Below the pieces are notes generated by a model. The model had not been told where the DNA came from. It was given only the letters and a program-made list of their open reading frames with translations, and searched no databases. The translations under genes were made by a program, and so were the position numbers. A stretch of 64,000 bases of DNA from Mesorhizobium sp. WSM4311. Lineage in GTDB: Bacteria > Pseudomonadota > Alphaproteobacteria > Rhizobiales > Rhizobiaceae. Of this stretch, positions 52,408 through 62,788 are shown one piece after another. Every line of letters begins with the position of its first letter. Position 1 is the stretch's first letter. The stretch covers positions 74,501 through 138,500 of the forward strand of contig NZ_NSFV01000006.1 in the NCBI RefSeq assembly GCF_002295115.1. Reading direction: 5' to 3'.

Positions 52408-53295
52408 TTACGCCGCAAAGCGCTGCGCTTCCCCGCCATAGTAATTGACGTAGCGGGCGCCGATCTCCTTGACCGGCATCACCACGAAGACATCGACGGT
52501 CGAGAATTCGCGGTCGATGACGCAGCCGTCGCCGATGCGGGCGCCGACCCTCAGATAGCCCTTCACCAGAGGCGGCATCGCCGCGATCGCCGCCTTGGTG
52601 TTGACCGCCTCGATCGGCATCAGGTCCATGGAACAATAGCGCCCGGACACCGCGCGCACATCCCAGGCCGAATTCGTGCGGCAGTGATGGGCGAGATAGG
52701 TGAGCGCCTCAGCATGCGCCGCCGGCACGGTACCGTGGAAGGAAGCGCAGCCGGTCATCACGCCGATTTCGTAGTGATTGATGTAGGCCCAGATGCCTTG
52801 CCACAGCGCCTCGATGGTGCGCTTCGAGCGGTATTCCGGCAAAACGCAGGATCGGCCGAGCTCGAGGAAACGCTGGCCGGGATGGCGGGCGATGAGCTTG
52901 GTCAGCTCGAATTCGCCTTCGGAATAGAAGCCCCCGGCGGCGGCCGCGATTTCTTGCCGCAGCAGCCGGTAAGTGCCGACGATGCGGCGGTGTTCGGGGC
53001 CGGAAATCGAATTGTCGAAGACGAGCAGATGATCGCAAAGCGGATCGAATCGGTCGGCGTCGCGGCGGTCCTGCGCCTGGAACAGGTCCTTGCGGGCGCC
53101 AAGCTCGTCATAGAATACGCGGTAGCGCACTTCCTGCGCGGCCGCGATCTCGGCCTCGTTGCGGGCGAGCCGCACTTCGAGATTGCCAATACGGCCGAGT
53201 GCGGCGCCCTTTATGACGGAATCGACATTACGCCCGCCGAGCAAGGCGCTGCTGGCGTTCGGCCGAGTGTCACATTCCGGCATAACTGTATGCAC
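52408..53295 (-). CDS. olsB: Ornithine-lipid N-acyltransferase (OlsB-type GNAT)
   Basis: The 295-residue protein matches the length of rhizobial OlsB (about 296) and has its core: EVRLARNEAEIAAAQEVRYR, VFYDELGAR, FELGRSCVL-like (FLELGRSCVLPEYRSKRTIE) and MTGCASFHGT. OlsB attaches a 3-hydroxyacyl chain to ornithine, giving lyso-ornithine lipid, the first step of phosphorus-free membrane lipid synthesis. A Pho-box-like direct repeat 52-80 nt upstream fits known PhoB control of this gene in Sinorhizobium. The acyltransferase olsA is not in the window. A more general hemolysin-like acyltransferase is the alternative. Confidence 0.78.
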   Translation of the reverse strand: MHTVMPECDTRPNASSALLGGRNVDSVIKGAALGRIGNLEVRLARNEAEIAAAQEVRYRVFYDELGARKDLFQAQDRRDADRFDPLCDHLLVFDNSISGPEHRRIVGTYRLLRQEIAAAAGGFYSEGEFELTKLIARHPGQRFLELGRSCVLPEYRSKRTIEALWQGIWAYINHYEIGVMTGCASFHGTVPAAHAEALTYLAHHCRTNSAWDVRAVSGRYCSMDLMPIEAVNTKAAIAAMPPLVKGYLRVGARIGDGCVIDREFSTVDVFVVMPVKEIGARYVNYYGGEAQRFAA

Positions 53296-53346
53296 GAGTG
53301 ATTCTCCTTCGAGCCATCCCTCTTGGCACGGGGATACGGTGTAGGT

Positions 53347-53375
53347 GCAACAGGATTGTGACAGTACCGTGATAA
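53347..53375 (-). promoter_or_regulatory. Pho-box-like direct repeats upstream of olsB
   Basis: Read on the minus strand: TTATCAC, 4 bp, CTGTCAC, 4 bp, CTGTTGC, an 11-bp periodicity. The middle unit matches the PhoB half-site CTGTCAT at 6 of 7 bases; the outer two match 4 of 7 or fewer. PhoB activation of olsB under phosphate starvation is established in Sinorhizobium meliloti. Confidence 0.5.
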
Positions 53376-53570
53376 GGCGTCGCGGGCAATACTTCGTCGG
53401 CTGGCGAAAACGGTCAACCGGCTACGTTAGGTGAGGAGGAGCGAGGCGCCTTTCGTTTGCACGGATCAACTCGCCGCGCTTCAAACCCTTGTTTTGATGG
53501 GGGTCGCCCTCGATAAATCGGGGCCTCTTTGGGTTGGCGTGCATCAGCCGCCCAGCTGGAAAAAACCGGA

Positions 53571-55859
53571 TCAGGCCGCAACCTGGCCCTCGACGGCGTT
53601 GACGAGCGCATCCGGGTCGAGGGGCTTGGTGACGAAGCCGCTGGCGCCATGGGCAAGCACCGCATGGCGCGTCTTTTCCTGGCTGTCGGCCGACAGCACC
53701 ATGATCGGCACGGGCGGCGCCGATGTCTCTTCCTCATGGCGGCGGATCGCGGCAATGGCATCCAGCCCGTCCATGACCGGCATATGCAGGTCCATCAGCA
53801 CCACGTCGAAGCGGTGCTTGTGCCCGGCGCTGGTGACGGCCTCGACGGCGGCCTTGCCATTGCCGACTACCTTGACGCGGTGCCCCGCCTTCAACAGCGT
53901 GGCGCGGGCCAGCATGGCATTGATGTCGTTGTCCTCGGCGATCAGCACGGACAAGCCCAACTGGCGGTCGCTTGAAGCGCGCAGCGCAGGGGTGCGGCGC
54001 TTTTCCGGCTGCGGCTGGGCAAGGGCCGGCGCATGGCTGGTCAAAAGAACACGCAAAAGTGTTCCACCGCGCACCGGCCGGGCCAGGAAGGTCGCGTAGC
54101 CGCTGGCGCGGAATTCGCCAAGCAGGCCGCGGTCGGTCGGTGCGATCAGCGTAACGGCTTCGCAATCCAAAAAGCCGACTTGGCGCAACCGTTTGAGCAC
54201 TCTCCCATCGCTCTCCTCCATGGCCGCGTCGACCAGAACCACGTCGCAGCCGTCGGCGAAGGAGGCGGCCTGTGCCACCGTGGTGGCGATGGCGGCCGCG
54301 CCGCCATTGGCGCGGATGGTGCGGGCGATGGCGTCTGCCTCGACGGCGTTCCTGGACAGGATCACCGCGCGCCTGCCGGCAAGCACGTTCTGCCGGCCCT
54401 GAGGCGCCTCGGTGGCCTCCGTGGCCGGGATTTCGAAGACGAATTCCGACCCTTGGCCAAGCCGGCTGGACACCGAAATCGTGCCACCCATGGCGGCCAC
54501 CAGCCGCTTGGAGATGGCAAGTCCGAGCCCCGCTCCGCCATGTGCGCGCGTCGAGGTGCCGTCGGCCTGTTCGAACTCCTCGAAGATACGCTCCATGTCC
54601 TCTTCGCGCAGCCCGGGACCGGTGTCGGTGATGGTGAAGCAGATGCGGTCGCTGGTCTCGGTGCGGGCGCGCGCGATGCTGACCAGCACGCCGCCGCCGT
54701 CGGTGAACTTGATGGCGTTGCCGATCAGATTGAGCAGCACCTGCCTGACCCGGCCTGGATCGGCTGTGATCAATTGCGGTACATCCGGTTCGACGTGGCA
54801 GCCGAGGCCAATACCCTTCGCGAAGGCGCGGGCGGCGAGCAATTCGATGATGTTGTCGGCGATCTCGCGCACCGACATGGGCTGCGGTTCCGGATCGAAG
54901 CGACCGGCCTCGATCTTGGAATAGTCGAGCAGGTCCTCGATCAGGGCGAGCAGGGCGCTGGCCGAGGTCGAGATGGCGCCGACATAGGTCTGCTGTTCCG
55001 GCGACAGGCTGGTGTCGGCGAGCAGCCTGGCCATGCCCATGATGCCGTTCATCGGCGTGCGGATTTCATGGCTGACCGTGGCGAGGAAGCGCGATTTGGC
55101 CTGGCTTGCGTATTCGGCGCGCTCGCGCGCGGTGATGAGCGAGGATTCGGCGCGCTTGCGGGCAGTGATGTCGCGGGCGATGGCGCGATGCGATGCCGTG
55201 CCGCTGTCCTTGTCGCGCACCGACAGTTCGATCCAGGAGAACCAGCGCGGGCCGCTTGGCGTGCGGATGGCGACATCGGTGGAACTGAGGCACTCATGGT
55301 CGGAAAAGGCGGCATCGGGGACGATGCCGACCTCGATGCCAAGTTCGGCCAGGGTCTTGCCGGCAAGATCGCGCTGATCGGCTTCGACCAGATCGGCGAA
55401 CACCTTGTTGGCATAGACGATGTGGCCGTCGCGATCGCGATGGATGACGAGGTCGCCCAGCGCATCGATGAGACCGCGAAAGCGCTCCTCGCTTTCCTGC
55501 ATTTCCCACATGCGGTCGGCCAGCGTCTCGATTTCGGCGCGGCTTCGGGCGGTGGTCTCGTCCAGCATTACCACGGTGCGGTGGGCGCTGCGTCTGGCAT
55601 GGAAATGCATGGCCAGGCCGGCGAGGCCGGTTGCCAGCAAGGCGAGGCTGATGAAGATCGGCGCCCCGGTCAGATGCGCGAGGCCCGCCAGGACCAGGAT
55701 GGCGACGAAGGTGAGCAGCGGCAGGCCTTCCCGCCTGACCAATTGTTGCTCGGGCACCAGCGGCGGCGCGGCGATGAACCGCCGCGCCGCCGCTGGTGCC
55801 GCAACCGCATCGACATCGTCGCCCTTGTTTGCCTGTCGGCTGTCGGATTCCGCGATCAT
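53571..55859 (-). CDS. Hybrid sensor histidine kinase/response regulator
   Basis: The 762-residue protein has two N-terminal TM helices (about 46-85), a PAS domain (about 125-235; [20 protein letters not shown]), a dimerisation box with H in [15 protein letters not shown] (about 260), and an ATPase domain with [19 protein letters not shown] and [13 protein letters not shown] degenerate receiver (about 490-605; [13 protein letters not shown]) precedes a complete one (about 635-755): [11 protein letters not shown], phospho-acceptor D in [13 protein letters not shown], and KPLD. No cognate regulator is adjacent. The 275-bp gap behind olsB holds the Pho box and no other clear element. Confidence 0.92.
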   Translation of the reverse strand: MIAESDSRQANKGDDVDAVAAPAAARRFIAAPPLVPEQQLVRREGLPLLTFVAILVLAGLAHLTGAPIFISLALLATGLAGLAMHFHARRSAHRTVVMLDETTARSRAEIETLADRMWEMQESEERFRGLIDALGDLVIHRDRDGHIVYANKVFADLVEADQRDLAGKTLAELGIEVGIVPDAAFSDHECLSSTDVAIRTPSGPRWFSWIELSVRDKDSGTASHRAIARDITARKRAESSLITARERAEYASQAKSRFLATVSHEIRTPMNGIMGMARLLADTSLSPEQQTYVGAISTSASALLALIEDLLDYSKIEAGRFDPEPQPMSVREIADNIIELLAARAFAKGIGLGCHVEPDVPQLITADPGRVRQVLLNLIGNAIKFTDGGGVLVSIARARTETSDRICFTITDTGPGLREEDMERIFEEFEQADGTSTRAHGGAGLGLAISKRLVAAMGGTISVSSRLGQGSEFVFEIPATEATEAPQGRQNVLAGRRAVILSRNAVEADAIARTIRANGGAAAIATTVAQAASFADGCDVVLVDAAMEESDGRVLKRLRQVGFLDCEAVTLIAPTDRGLLGEFRASGYATFLARPVRGGTLLRVLLTSHAPALAQPQPEKRRTPALRASSDRQLGLSVLIAEDNDINAMLARATLLKAGHRVKVVGNGKAAVEAVTSAGHKHRFDVVLMDLHMPVMDGLDAIAAIRRHEEETSAPPVPIMVLSADSQEKTRHAVLAHGASGFVTKPLDPDALVNAVEGQVAA

Positions 55860-56002
55860 GCGAAAACCCTTGCCAGACAGAGATTATGGAAAATTGCGGC
55901 GGATCGTTCGAATTTTAGCGGATAGGCGTTTTTGTCCCGGCAGCGGCGGATTCGCCACCGGATTAGGCGATCCATCCGCTGGCTGGAGCCCGCGAGGCGG
56001 GC

Positions 56003-56992
56003 TTACATGTCGACGACGACGCGACCGCGGATCTTGCCGTCGACGATGTCGCGCGCGGCATCGATGATATTGTCGAAGCCGATGGTCGTGGACAGGCTGG
56101 CGAGCTTCTGCAGGTCGAGATCGGTGCCGATGCGCCGCCAGGCCTCGAGGCGCACGGCCTTCGGCGCCATCACCGAATCGATGCCGAGCAGCGAGACGCC
56201 GCGCAGGATGAAGGGGGCGACGCTCGACGGCAGATCCATGCCGCCGGCCAGGCCGCAGGCCGCGACCGCGCCGCCATAGGAGGTCATCGACAGCACATTG
56301 GCCAGCGTGTGGCTGCCGACCGAATCGATGCCGCCGGCCCAGCGTTCCTTGGCCAGCGGTTTGGCGGGCTGGCTGAGCTCGTCACGCGAGATCACCTCGG
56401 CGGCGCCGAGATTTATCAGATAGGGGCTTTCCGCATTGCGTCCGGTCGACGCAATGACGTGGTACCCGAGGCTGGACAAGATGGAGACCGCGACCGAACC
56501 GACGCCGCCGGCTGCACCCGTCACCACCACCGGGCCGCGATCAGGCAGGATGCCGTGCCGCTCCAGCGCCATGACGCAGAGCATGGCGGTATAGCCGGCG
56601 GTGCCGACCGCCATCGCGTCATGGGCGCTGATGCCTTCCGGCAGCGGAACCAGCCAGTCGCCCTTGACGCGGGCACGCCCGGCATAGGCGCCGAAATGCG
56701 TCTCGCCGACACCCCAGCCATTCAGGATGACCTTGTCTCCCTTGCGCCAGTCGGGATTGGAGGACGAGATGACCGTTCCGGCGAAGTCGATGCCCGGCAC
56801 CAGCGGCCAGCGGCGGACCACCGGCGCCTTGCCCGTAATGGCCAGCCCATCCTTGTAGTTCACCGTCGTCGCCTCGACCGCGACGGTGACGTCACCCTCC
56901 ATCAGGTCGGCTTCGGTGAGATCCGTCACGGCGACCGACTGGTTCTTGTCGGCGTCGCGCGAGACGAGGATGGCTTTGAAGGTTTCGGACAT
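56003..56992 (-). CDS. Acrylyl-CoA reductase AcuI/YhdH-type
   Basis: The 329-residue medium-chain reductase contains [20 protein letters not shown], then PGIDFAGTV, and [20 protein letters not shown] for NADPH binding, all typical of the AcuI/YhdH group. [15 protein letters not shown] and [19 protein letters not shown] are also family segments. It lacks zinc ligands. The reaction would be NADPH-dependent reduction of acrylyl-CoA to propionyl-CoA, used with acrylate or 3-hydroxypropionate. It stands 57 nt upstream of lspA in the leftward direction. Confidence 0.88.
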   Translation of the reverse strand: MSETFKAILVSRDADKNQSVAVTDLTEADLMEGDVTVAVEATTVNYKDGLAITGKAPVVRRWPLVPGIDFAGTVISSSNPDWRKGDKVILNGWGVGETHFGAYAGRARVKGDWLVPLPEGISAHDAMAVGTAGYTAMLCVMALERHGILPDRGPVVVTGAAGGVGSVAVSILSSLGYHVIASTGRNAESPYLINLGAAEVISRDELSQPAKPLAKERWAGGIDSVGSHTLANVLSMTSYGGAVAACGLAGGMDLPSSVAPFILRGVSLLGIDSVMAPKAVRLEAWRRIGTDLDLQKLASLSTTIGFDNIIDAARDIVDGKIRGRVVVDM

Positions 56993-57049
56993 CTTTTTCT
57001 CCGCGAACTTGCTTGGCGTCCTTGACTGTGCGGCGATGGCCGCGTGGGG

Positions 57050-57547
57050 TCAATCTTTGGAAGATTTGGCGTTCGAAGCTTTGGGCTCGCGACGCCAGCC
57101 GATGAGTTCGTCGAAGACGACCAGTGCCGCGCCCACGGAAATGAAGGCGTCGGCGAGGTTGAAGATGGCAAAGGACCAGACCGGCGTGTGGAACAAGATG
57201 TAGTCGATGACGTGGCCGTAGACGGCACGGTCGATCAGATTGCCCAGCGCGCCGCCGGTGATCAGGGCAAAGCCGGTGCGGGCGATGACATGGCCCGATG
57301 GCGTGCGGGTGGCGAGGTAGAGCACGAAAGCCACGACCATAACGGCGATGACCACCAGGCCGGTATCGCCGAAGGAGGAGAACATCGAGAAGGCGATACC
57401 GGTGTTGTAGGTGCGAAACAGCGCCAGGAACGGCACCAGATCGAGCTTTTCCTGGAAGGGCAGGCCGGCCTCGACCAGATGCTTGATCCACTGATCGAGC
57501 GCGATGGCCGCGACGACGAGCAGCGCGTAGGGGGACCATGATCTCAC
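57050..57547 (-). CDS. lspA: Lipoprotein signal peptidase II
   Basis: The 165-residue inner-membrane aspartic protease has four helices and both catalytic aspartates: D in GNLIDRAVYGHVIDYI and D in FNLADAFISVG. NTGIAFSMF is the conserved N-T-G-x-A-F motif. It cleaves signal peptides of diacylglyceryl-modified prolipoproteins. It is followed, and preceded by 13 nt, by closely spaced leftward genes, so it may share a transcript with the trmH-like gene. Confidence 0.95.
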   Translation of the reverse strand: MRSWSPYALLVVAAIALDQWIKHLVEAGLPFQEKLDLVPFLALFRTYNTGIAFSMFSSFGDTGLVVIAVMVVAFVLYLATRTPSGHVIARTGFALITGGALGNLIDRAVYGHVIDYILFHTPVWSFAIFNLADAFISVGAALVVFDELIGWRREPKASNAKSSKD

Positions 57548-57560
57548 GGGCGGGCAACCT

Positions 57561-58418
57561 TCATTGCTGGTCGGCGATTGGTTCGAGCCTCAGCGCGCCG
57601 CGCCGGATCTCGAACAGCATGATGCCGGTGGCGACGGCGAGATTGAGCGAATCGGCGCGGCCCGCTTGCGGGATCCTGAGCAGCCGGTCGCAACTCGCTG
57701 CCAGGCTTTCAGGCAGGCCCTGTTGCTCATTGCCCATCATCAGCAGCACAGGCCCACGGGAAAAATCGACCGAGCGGTAGTCGACCGCACCCTTCAGATG
57801 CGTGCCGGCGACAAGGCCAGAAAATCCGCCGCGCCAGGCAAGGAAGGCCTCGGTCGTTGCCTTCGCCACCGGCACGGCGAAGATCGAACCCATGGTGGCG
57901 CGCACCGTCTCCACGGAAAACGGGTCCGTTGTGTCGCCGACCAGGATGACACCCTTGGCGCCGACGGCATCGACGGTGCGGATGACGGTGCCCAGATTGC
58001 CGGGGTCGCGCACCCGGTCGAGCGCCACCCAGACATCGCCATTGTCGGCGCGGATGTCCTTCAGCGCCAGGAATTTTTGCGAGAAGACGCCGACCACCAT
58101 TTGCGGATTGTCGCGGCGGGTGATGGCGACAAGCACTTTTTCCGAGACTTCGAGCACCGTGCCGCCGGCGGCAACCGTGCGCGCGGCGACCTTTTCCACC
58201 GCCGGGTTGCCGCGCCCGGCCTTGGCGAACACAAGCGTCCTGATCTGCCAGCCCAGGTCGAGCGCATCGATGACCAGCTTCAGCCCCTCCGCCATGAAGG
58301 CGTTCTGCTGGTCGCGGAATTTCTTCAGGGCGAGTGCCTTGATGTCCTTGATCAGCGGATTGGCGAGGCTGGTGACTTCCTTCACCTGGCCAGGTGCGCC
58401 CACATGCCGTTCGTTCAT
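57561..58418 (-). CDS. TrmH/SpoU-family RNA methyltransferase
   Basis: The 285-residue protein has a substrate-binding N-terminal part (about 1-110) and a SPOUT domain with the three family motifs: DRVRDPGNLGTVIRTVDA, LMMGNEQQGLP and IPQAGRADSLNLAVATGIML. It probably 2'-O-methylates rRNA or tRNA. Its start codon touches the stop of the next upstream methyltransferase gene (TGAATG), and lspA lies 13 nt downstream, suggesting a leftward operon. Confidence 0.9.
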   Translation of the reverse strand: MNERHVGAPGQVKEVTSLANPLIKDIKALALKKFRDQQNAFMAEGLKLVIDALDLGWQIRTLVFAKAGRGNPAVEKVAARTVAAGGTVLEVSEKVLVAITRRDNPQMVVGVFSQKFLALKDIRADNGDVWVALDRVRDPGNLGTVIRTVDAVGAKGVILVGDTTDPFSVETVRATMGSIFAVPVAKATTEAFLAWRGGFSGLVAGTHLKGAVDYRSVDFSRGPVLLMMGNEQQGLPESLAASCDRLLRIPQAGRADSLNLAVATGIMLFEIRRGALRLEPIADQQ

Positions 58419-59504
58419 TCAGGCCACCCAACGCGAAAACAATGAGGTCGAAAGCGCCCTGCCAGCGGACTTTTCGCGAATGATCAGCTCACCCGATTCA
58501 ACCCTGCCGCCCATGCCGGCGAACGTGTCGCGCATCAAAGCGTGGATGGCGAAGAAGGAGGCGCGGATCGAATAGGCGGTCAACACCACGGCAAGCGGCT
58601 TTGGCGTCAGGATCGCGCGACAGAGATCGGTCAGGGCAGGCAGATCCTCGAACAATTGCCAGACCTCGCCCTTGGGGCCACGGCCATAGGCCGGCGGGTC
58701 GAACAGGATGATGTCATAGCGGCTGCCGCGGCGCTCCTCGCGCTCGGCGAATTTCACCGCGTCGTCGACGATCCAGCGGATCGGCTTGCTGCCCAGCCCG
58801 GCCATCTCCTGGTTTTCACGCGCCCAGCCGATCGCCTTCTTCGAGGCATCGACATGGGTGACCTCGGCGCCGGCGCGGGCCGCCACCAATGAGGCGAGGC
58901 CGGTATAGCCGAACAGGTTCAGCACCTTGACCGGCCGCCTGGCCGCCGCGATCAGCCCGGCCATGTGGTCCCAGTGCGAGGCCTGTTCGGGAAAGACGCC
59001 GACATGGCGAAACGAGGTGAAACGGCCGAGATAATCGATGCCGTCATGCTTCATCGGCCAGGTCTCGCCGAGCGGCATCTTCGGGAAACGCCAGCGGCCG
59101 ATGCCCTCTTCGTCGGTGTCACCGGTGAAGATGGCGTCGGCACGCTCCCAGTCCCTCGCCGGCAAGGCCTTCTGCCAGATCGCCTGGCCCTCGGGCCGCA
59201 CGATGCGGTAGGGGCCATATTGTTCGAGTTTCTGGCCGGCGCCGCTGTCGAGCAGCGCATAATCGGCATTCGGCGCCACTTCGAGAATCAGCGGAAGCTG
59301 TTCGGCGGGCAGGGCGCCGTCACGGCGGGCAAGGATGCGCGGGGCGGAATTCGGTGCGGGCTGGCTGTCCGGGCTGCCGGCCTGCTTTTCCCGTGGCCTT
59401 GCCTCCGACCTTGCCGCACCACGATTGTCGTGCGCACGCGCCTGTTGCGCGCCGTCTTTCGCGGGCGGGCGGCCGTCGCGGCGTTTGTCGCGAAAAGACT
59501 TCAA
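58419..59504 (-). CDS. Class I SAM-dependent methyltransferase (RlmI/RlmK-like)
   Basis: I prefer TTG at 59504 (361 residues; LKSFRDKRRDGRPPAKD), which follows GGAG at suitable distance; the open frame beyond it is Cys/Arg-rich and not protein-like. After a basic Pro/Ala-rich N-tail, the catalytic domain has VLNLFGYTGLASLVAARAGA for SAM binding, THVDASKKAIGWARENQEM, and the N6/C5-type motif DPPAYGRGPKGEVW. This matches 23S rRNA methyltransferases of the RlmI/RlmK group. It is the first gene of the leftward run ending in lspA. Confidence 0.83.
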   Translation of the reverse strand: MKSFRDKRRDGRPPAKDGAQQARAHDNRGAARSEARPREKQAGSPDSQPAPNSAPRILARRDGALPAEQLPLILEVAPNADYALLDSGAGQKLEQYGPYRIVRPEGQAIWQKALPARDWERADAIFTGDTDEEGIGRWRFPKMPLGETWPMKHDGIDYLGRFTSFRHVGVFPEQASHWDHMAGLIAAARRPVKVLNLFGYTGLASLVAARAGAEVTHVDASKKAIGWARENQEMAGLGSKPIRWIVDDAVKFAEREERRGSRYDIILFDPPAYGRGPKGEVWQLFEDLPALTDLCRAILTPKPLAVVLTAYSIRASFFAIHALMRDTFAGMGGRVESGELIIREKSAGRALSTSLFSRWVA

Positions 59505-59606
59505 GAAGCAGCATCTCCGGCGGTTCGGCCCGCTTCTGCCACAGCTATGCCCTTCGGCGCAACAAAACCCGCGCGACATTGCGACGGCGGCGCGGTGGCG
59601 GGCGAT

Positions 59607-60092
59607 TCAGCCGCGCCTGATCGCAAGCAGGGCGAGAGTCAGCGAAATGAAGCCGGCGGTTTTGAATGCCGTGACGGCCATGTGGCCGGTTTCCCAACGC
59701 AGCCGGATGGCTTCGAAACCATCCGGGATCGGGCCCGGCACCCAGGTGGCGAGGACATCATTGGCCGGTTTGACGAGAACGAACCACAACACGAGCGACA
59801 GCGCGTAGAGCAAGGCGGCTGCCAGCGCGAACCAGAACGCCGGGCGATCGTCGCGCAGCAGCCAGGCCAGCAGTCCGGGGCAGGCGATTGCCGCGATGTC
59901 CAGCGGCGCGCCAATCACCGCGAAGAGCAGGAACTGGCCGTTGAAAACGGTGGTCTCGCGCCAAAGGGCCGGCGACCACTGGGTGAGCCGGGGTGCCGAT
60001 TCCAGGACGTGGGCGAAAGACGGCCCGAGGCTGAGTGCGGCGACCATGGCAGTCAGCACAGACCAGAACAGCAGGAAACCGTATATCTGCAT
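59607..60092 (-). CDS. DUF1772-family membrane protein
   Basis: The 161-residue protein has four hydrophobic helices and W-rich loops (YGFLLFWSVLTAMVAALSLG, WSPALWRETTVFNGQFLLFA). The middle DFVLVKPAND-like segment (VKPANDVLATW) followed by RLRWETGHMAVTAFKTAGF is the DUF1772 pattern, W-x-x-GH near the last helix. Some members are anthrone oxygenase-like. It is divergent from a WYL-type regulator 101 bp away, which probably controls it. Confidence 0.78.
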   Translation of the reverse strand: MQIYGFLLFWSVLTAMVAALSLGPSFAHVLESAPRLTQWSPALWRETTVFNGQFLLFAVIGAPLDIAAIACPGLLAWLLRDDRPAFWFALAAALLYALSLVLWFVLVKPANDVLATWVPGPIPDGFEAIRLRWETGHMAVTAFKTAGFISLTLALLAIRRG

Positions 60093-60193
60093 GCCGGAAC
60101 AACGGTCCCTCGTCCGAGGAGTTCCGAGCCATCAAGCCGCTTGCGGCGCCAAGCATGGCGGCCCTATCGTTCGTCGCCAACGGATTGCCATTG

Positions 60194-60883
60194 ATGTCCC
60201 GCTCCGAACGCCTGCTCGACCTGATCCAGTCGCTGCGCCGGCACCGCCGGCCGGTGAGCGGGCAGGCGCTGGCCGATGAGCTCGGGATTTCGATCCGCAC
60301 GCTCTACCGCGATATCGCCACGCTGCAGGGGCAGGGCGCGCCGATCGAGGGCGAGGCAGGGCTGGGTTATGTGCTCAAGCCCGGCTTCATGCTGCCGCCG
60401 CTGATGTTCAGCGACGAGGAGATCGAAGCCATCGTGCTCGGTTCGCGCTGGGTTGCCAAGCAGCCGGACCAGCGTCTTTCGGCCGCTGCCGCCAATGCGC
60501 TGGCCAAGATCGCGGCCGTGCTGCCGGAGGATCTGCGCGAGGATCTCGATGCCTCGACCCTGTTGGTCGGGCCGCAGATGACGGCCATTGAAGGCATAGA
60601 TCTTGGCGTCGTGCGGCAGGCCATCCGCCACGAACGCAAACTCGGTTTTCTCTATCGCGATGCCGGTGGTGCTGCTTCGCAACGTATCGTCTGGCCGTTC
60701 GCGCTCGGCTTCTTCGACAAGGTGCGGGTGGTGGTGGCGTGGTGCGAGATGCGACAGGATTTCCGGCATTTTCGCGCCGATCGCATATCCGGCCTCGACG
60801 CCGTCGATGCGCGCTATCCGCGTCGCCGCCAGGCGCTGCTCAAGGAGTGGCGGGCAACGCTCGACAAGCCGCGCGGGCCATGA
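60194..60883 (+). CDS. YafY-type regulator: DeoR-like HTH plus WYL domain
   Basis: The protein has 229 residues from the ATG at 60194. The HTH is RLLDLIQSLRRHRRPVSGQA, then LADELGISIRTLYRDIATL, and the WYL domain (about 135-210) has FLYRDAGGAASQRIVWPFAL and VVAWCEMRQDFRHFRADRI. GAPIEGEAGLGYVLKPGFM is the YafY-family wing. It probably represses the divergent DUF1772 gene and itself in response to a small ligand. The downstream VOC gene is 77 nt away on the same strand. Confidence 0.9.
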   Translation: MSRSERLLDLIQSLRRHRRPVSGQALADELGISIRTLYRDIATLQGQGAPIEGEAGLGYVLKPGFMLPPLMFSDEEIEAIVLGSRWVAKQPDQRLSAAAANALAKIAAVLPEDLREDLDASTLLVGPQMTAIEGIDLGVVRQAIRHERKLGFLYRDAGGAASQRIVWPFALGFFDKVRVVVAWCEMRQDFRHFRADRISGLDAVDARYPRRRQALLKEWRATLDKPRGP

Positions 60884-60960
60884 TGCCTACTGCCAGAATC
60901 TGACAGTAGCTTGCCCTATATCAGCCAAGTCGAAACGTTGAAACAGCTTGGAGAGCAGTC

Positions 60961-61356
60961 ATGGCAAGCCCGAATTTCGTCATTCTCCATGTCGACCAGC
61001 CGCTCAAGAGCGGTGCCTTCTACAGCGCGCTGCTGGGGCGCGAGCCGGTCGAAAGCGCGCCGACCTTCGTGCTGTTCGTGCTCGACAACGGCTTCAAGCT
61101 CGGCCTGTGGTCGCGCCATACGGTCGAGCCGGCGGCGGCCGCGGCCGGTGGCGGCGCCGAGATCGTGTTTGCGCTGGAGACGCCGGATGCGGTCGACGCA
61201 ACCCACGCCGACTGGTCCGGACGTGGCTTGAAGATCCTGCAGACGCCGACCGACATGGATTTCGGCCGCACTTTCGTTGCTCTCGATCCCGACAACCACC
61301 GCCTGCGCGTCTACTGGCTGTCCGACGGGCAACAGGCCGATGGAGAGCAGAAATGA
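60961..61356 (+). CDS. VOC-family (glyoxalase/bleomycin resistance-like) protein
   Basis: The 131-residue protein has two beta-alpha-beta-beta-beta units: [20 protein letters not shown] and [20 protein letters not shown], then [15 protein letters not shown]. The metal ligands of true glyoxalase I are only partly present, so activity is uncertain. It overlaps the EVE-domain gene by 4 nt (ATGA), so the two are translated together. Confidence 0.88.
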   Translation: MASPNFVILHVDQPLKSGAFYSALLGREPVESAPTFVLFVLDNGFKLGLWSRHTVEPAAAAAGGGAEIVFALETPDAVDATHADWSGRGLKILQTPTDMDFGRTFVALDPDNHRLRVYWLSDGQQADGEQK

Positions 61357-61796
61357 GCGCGTATTGGATCGCCGTTGCGTCGGCCGAACATGTCCGGCGC
61401 GGCCGAAAGGACGGTTTCATGCAGGTCAATCACGGCAAGGCGGCACCGTTGCGTCGCGTCAAGCCCGGCGACGGCATCGTCTACTATTCGCCGACCACAG
61501 TTTTGCGTGAAAAAGACGGCCTGCAGGTATTCACGGCAATCGGCACGGTGCGGGAAGGAGAACCCTATCAGGGCGACATGGGCGGCGGCTTCACGCCGTT
61601 CCGGCGCGATGTCGAGTGGATGGCGGCTGAAGAAGCGCCGATCAAACCGTTGCTCGAACGGCTGGACTTCACCGCCGGCAAGTCGAACTGGGGATATCAG
61701 CTGCGCTTTGGCCTGTTCGAAATCACCGATCACGATTTTCGTCTGATCGCAGAGGCGATGGGTGCTGCAAAGAAACTTGCAGAAGCTAGGGCTTGA
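61353..61796 (+). CDS. EVE-domain protein (UPF0310)
   Basis: The 147-residue protein starts [20 protein letters not shown] and has [20 protein letters not shown], then YYSPTT, the EVE (PUA-like) UPF0310 pattern. EVE domains bind modified bases; free-standing members occur in many housekeeping contexts and some defence systems. Here the partner is only a VOC protein, so no defence role is implied. Its end overlaps the convergent ornithine cyclodeaminase gene by 11 nt. Confidence 0.87.
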   Translation: MSAYWIAVASAEHVRRGRKDGFMQVNHGKAAPLRRVKPGDGIVYYSPTTVLREKDGLQVFTAIGTVREGEPYQGDMGGGFTPFRRDVEWMAAEEAPIKPLLERLDFTAGKSNWGYQLRFGLFEITDHDFRLIAEAMGAAKKLAEARA

Positions 61797-62751
61797 GAGC
61801 CTTGTAGACGGCAATGCCCGCTGCAAGGTCCTCGAGTGCCGCGCCAACGGACTTGAACAGCGTGATCTCGTCAGGGCTCTCTCTGCCCTTTTTCCGGCCG
61901 CGCGCCAATTCGTGCAGGTCGGCGACGATCGCGTCCAGCTTTAACACGCCCGAGGCCAGCGGCTGGACGATGTCGCCGGCTTCCTTGGTGGCGCCGGCGC
62001 GGGTGTCGACATAGACGCGGGCGCGGGCGATGGCGTCGTCATCACTTTCACGCATCGTCGGGGTGAAGCCGCCGACCAGGTCGACATGGGTGCCTGGCCG
62101 CAACAGAGCGCCCTTGATCAGCGGCGTGGTGGTGATCGTTGCCGAGGAAACGATATCGGCCTCACCAAGCTCGGTATCGAGGTCGGTCGCGGCGCTGGCC
62201 GCAAAGCCGTCGGCGCGCAAATCGGCCGCGACTTTCTCGGCGTTTGCCGGGGTGCGGTTCCATATGCGGATGGTTTTGATCGGCCGCACGGCCGAATGCG
62301 CCTTGGCGAGGAACGGCGACAGGGCGCCCGCGCCGACCACAAGCAGCCGCGAGGCGTCGTCGCGGGCAAGGTAGGAAGCCGCCAGCGCCGAGGCGCAGGC
62401 GGTGCGCCATTGCGTCAGCCGCTGGCCGTCGATCAGGGCTTCCGGTTCGCCTGTCGCGCCATCGAGCAGGAGATAGAGCCCCATCACGGCGGGCTTGCCG
62501 ATGGCGTTGTTGTCGGGCGAGACGGTGACAATCTTGACGCCGATATGGCCGCCGGAAGACGTGCCGGCGGCGTTGAAATCGGTCCATGCTGGCATCAGCA
62601 GCAAGGTCGAGGCGGCACCATCGGGCCGTTCGACAGCGTGATGATGCCTGACCGGCTGCACCGCACCTTCGCGGAATGCCGCGCGCAACGTCTCGACCAG
62701 TCCGGGAAAGGTCAGCGCACGGTCGACCTCGGCGGCCGAAATGGTCAGCAT
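61786..62751 (-). CDS. Ornithine cyclodeaminase/mu-crystallin family protein
   Basis: The 321-residue protein has the family's N-terminal dimerisation part ([20 protein letters not shown]) and Rossmann domain [39 protein letters not shown] contains the conserved T-x-x-R-T-A-A-x-x motif in a variant form. [17 protein letters not shown] supplies the late acidic residue. True ornithine cyclodeaminase, L-alanine dehydrogenase-like and ketimine reductase activities are all possible. Confidence 0.88.
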   Translation of the reverse strand: MLTISAAEVDRALTFPGLVETLRAAFREGAVQPVRHHHAVERPDGAASTLLLMPAWTDFNAAGTSSGGHIGVKIVTVSPDNNAIGKPAVMGLYLLLDGATGEPEALIDGQRLTQWRTACASALAASYLARDDASRLLVVGAGALSPFLAKAHSAVRPIKTIRIWNRTPANAEKVAADLRADGFAASAATDLDTELGEADIVSSATITTTPLIKGALLRPGTHVDLVGGFTPTMRESDDDAIARARVYVDTRAGATKEAGDIVQPLASGVLKLDAIVADLHELARGRKKGRESPDEITLFKSVGAALEDLAAGIAVYKALKP

Positions 62752-62788
62752 GAATGGCTCCGCGGAACGAAAGGCGCCGGCCGGCCCA

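Noticed and set aside
54033..55925. A 630-codon open frame on the plus strand opposite the histidine kinase
   Set aside because: It is a G+C-driven antisense frame; the minus-strand kinase has complete catalytic motifs, and the plus-strand translation has none and is rich in Gly, Asp and His repeats.
61353..61796. The EVE-domain gene as part of a defence or restriction system
   Set aside because: Its only coupled partner is a VOC-family gene; no nuclease is nearby.
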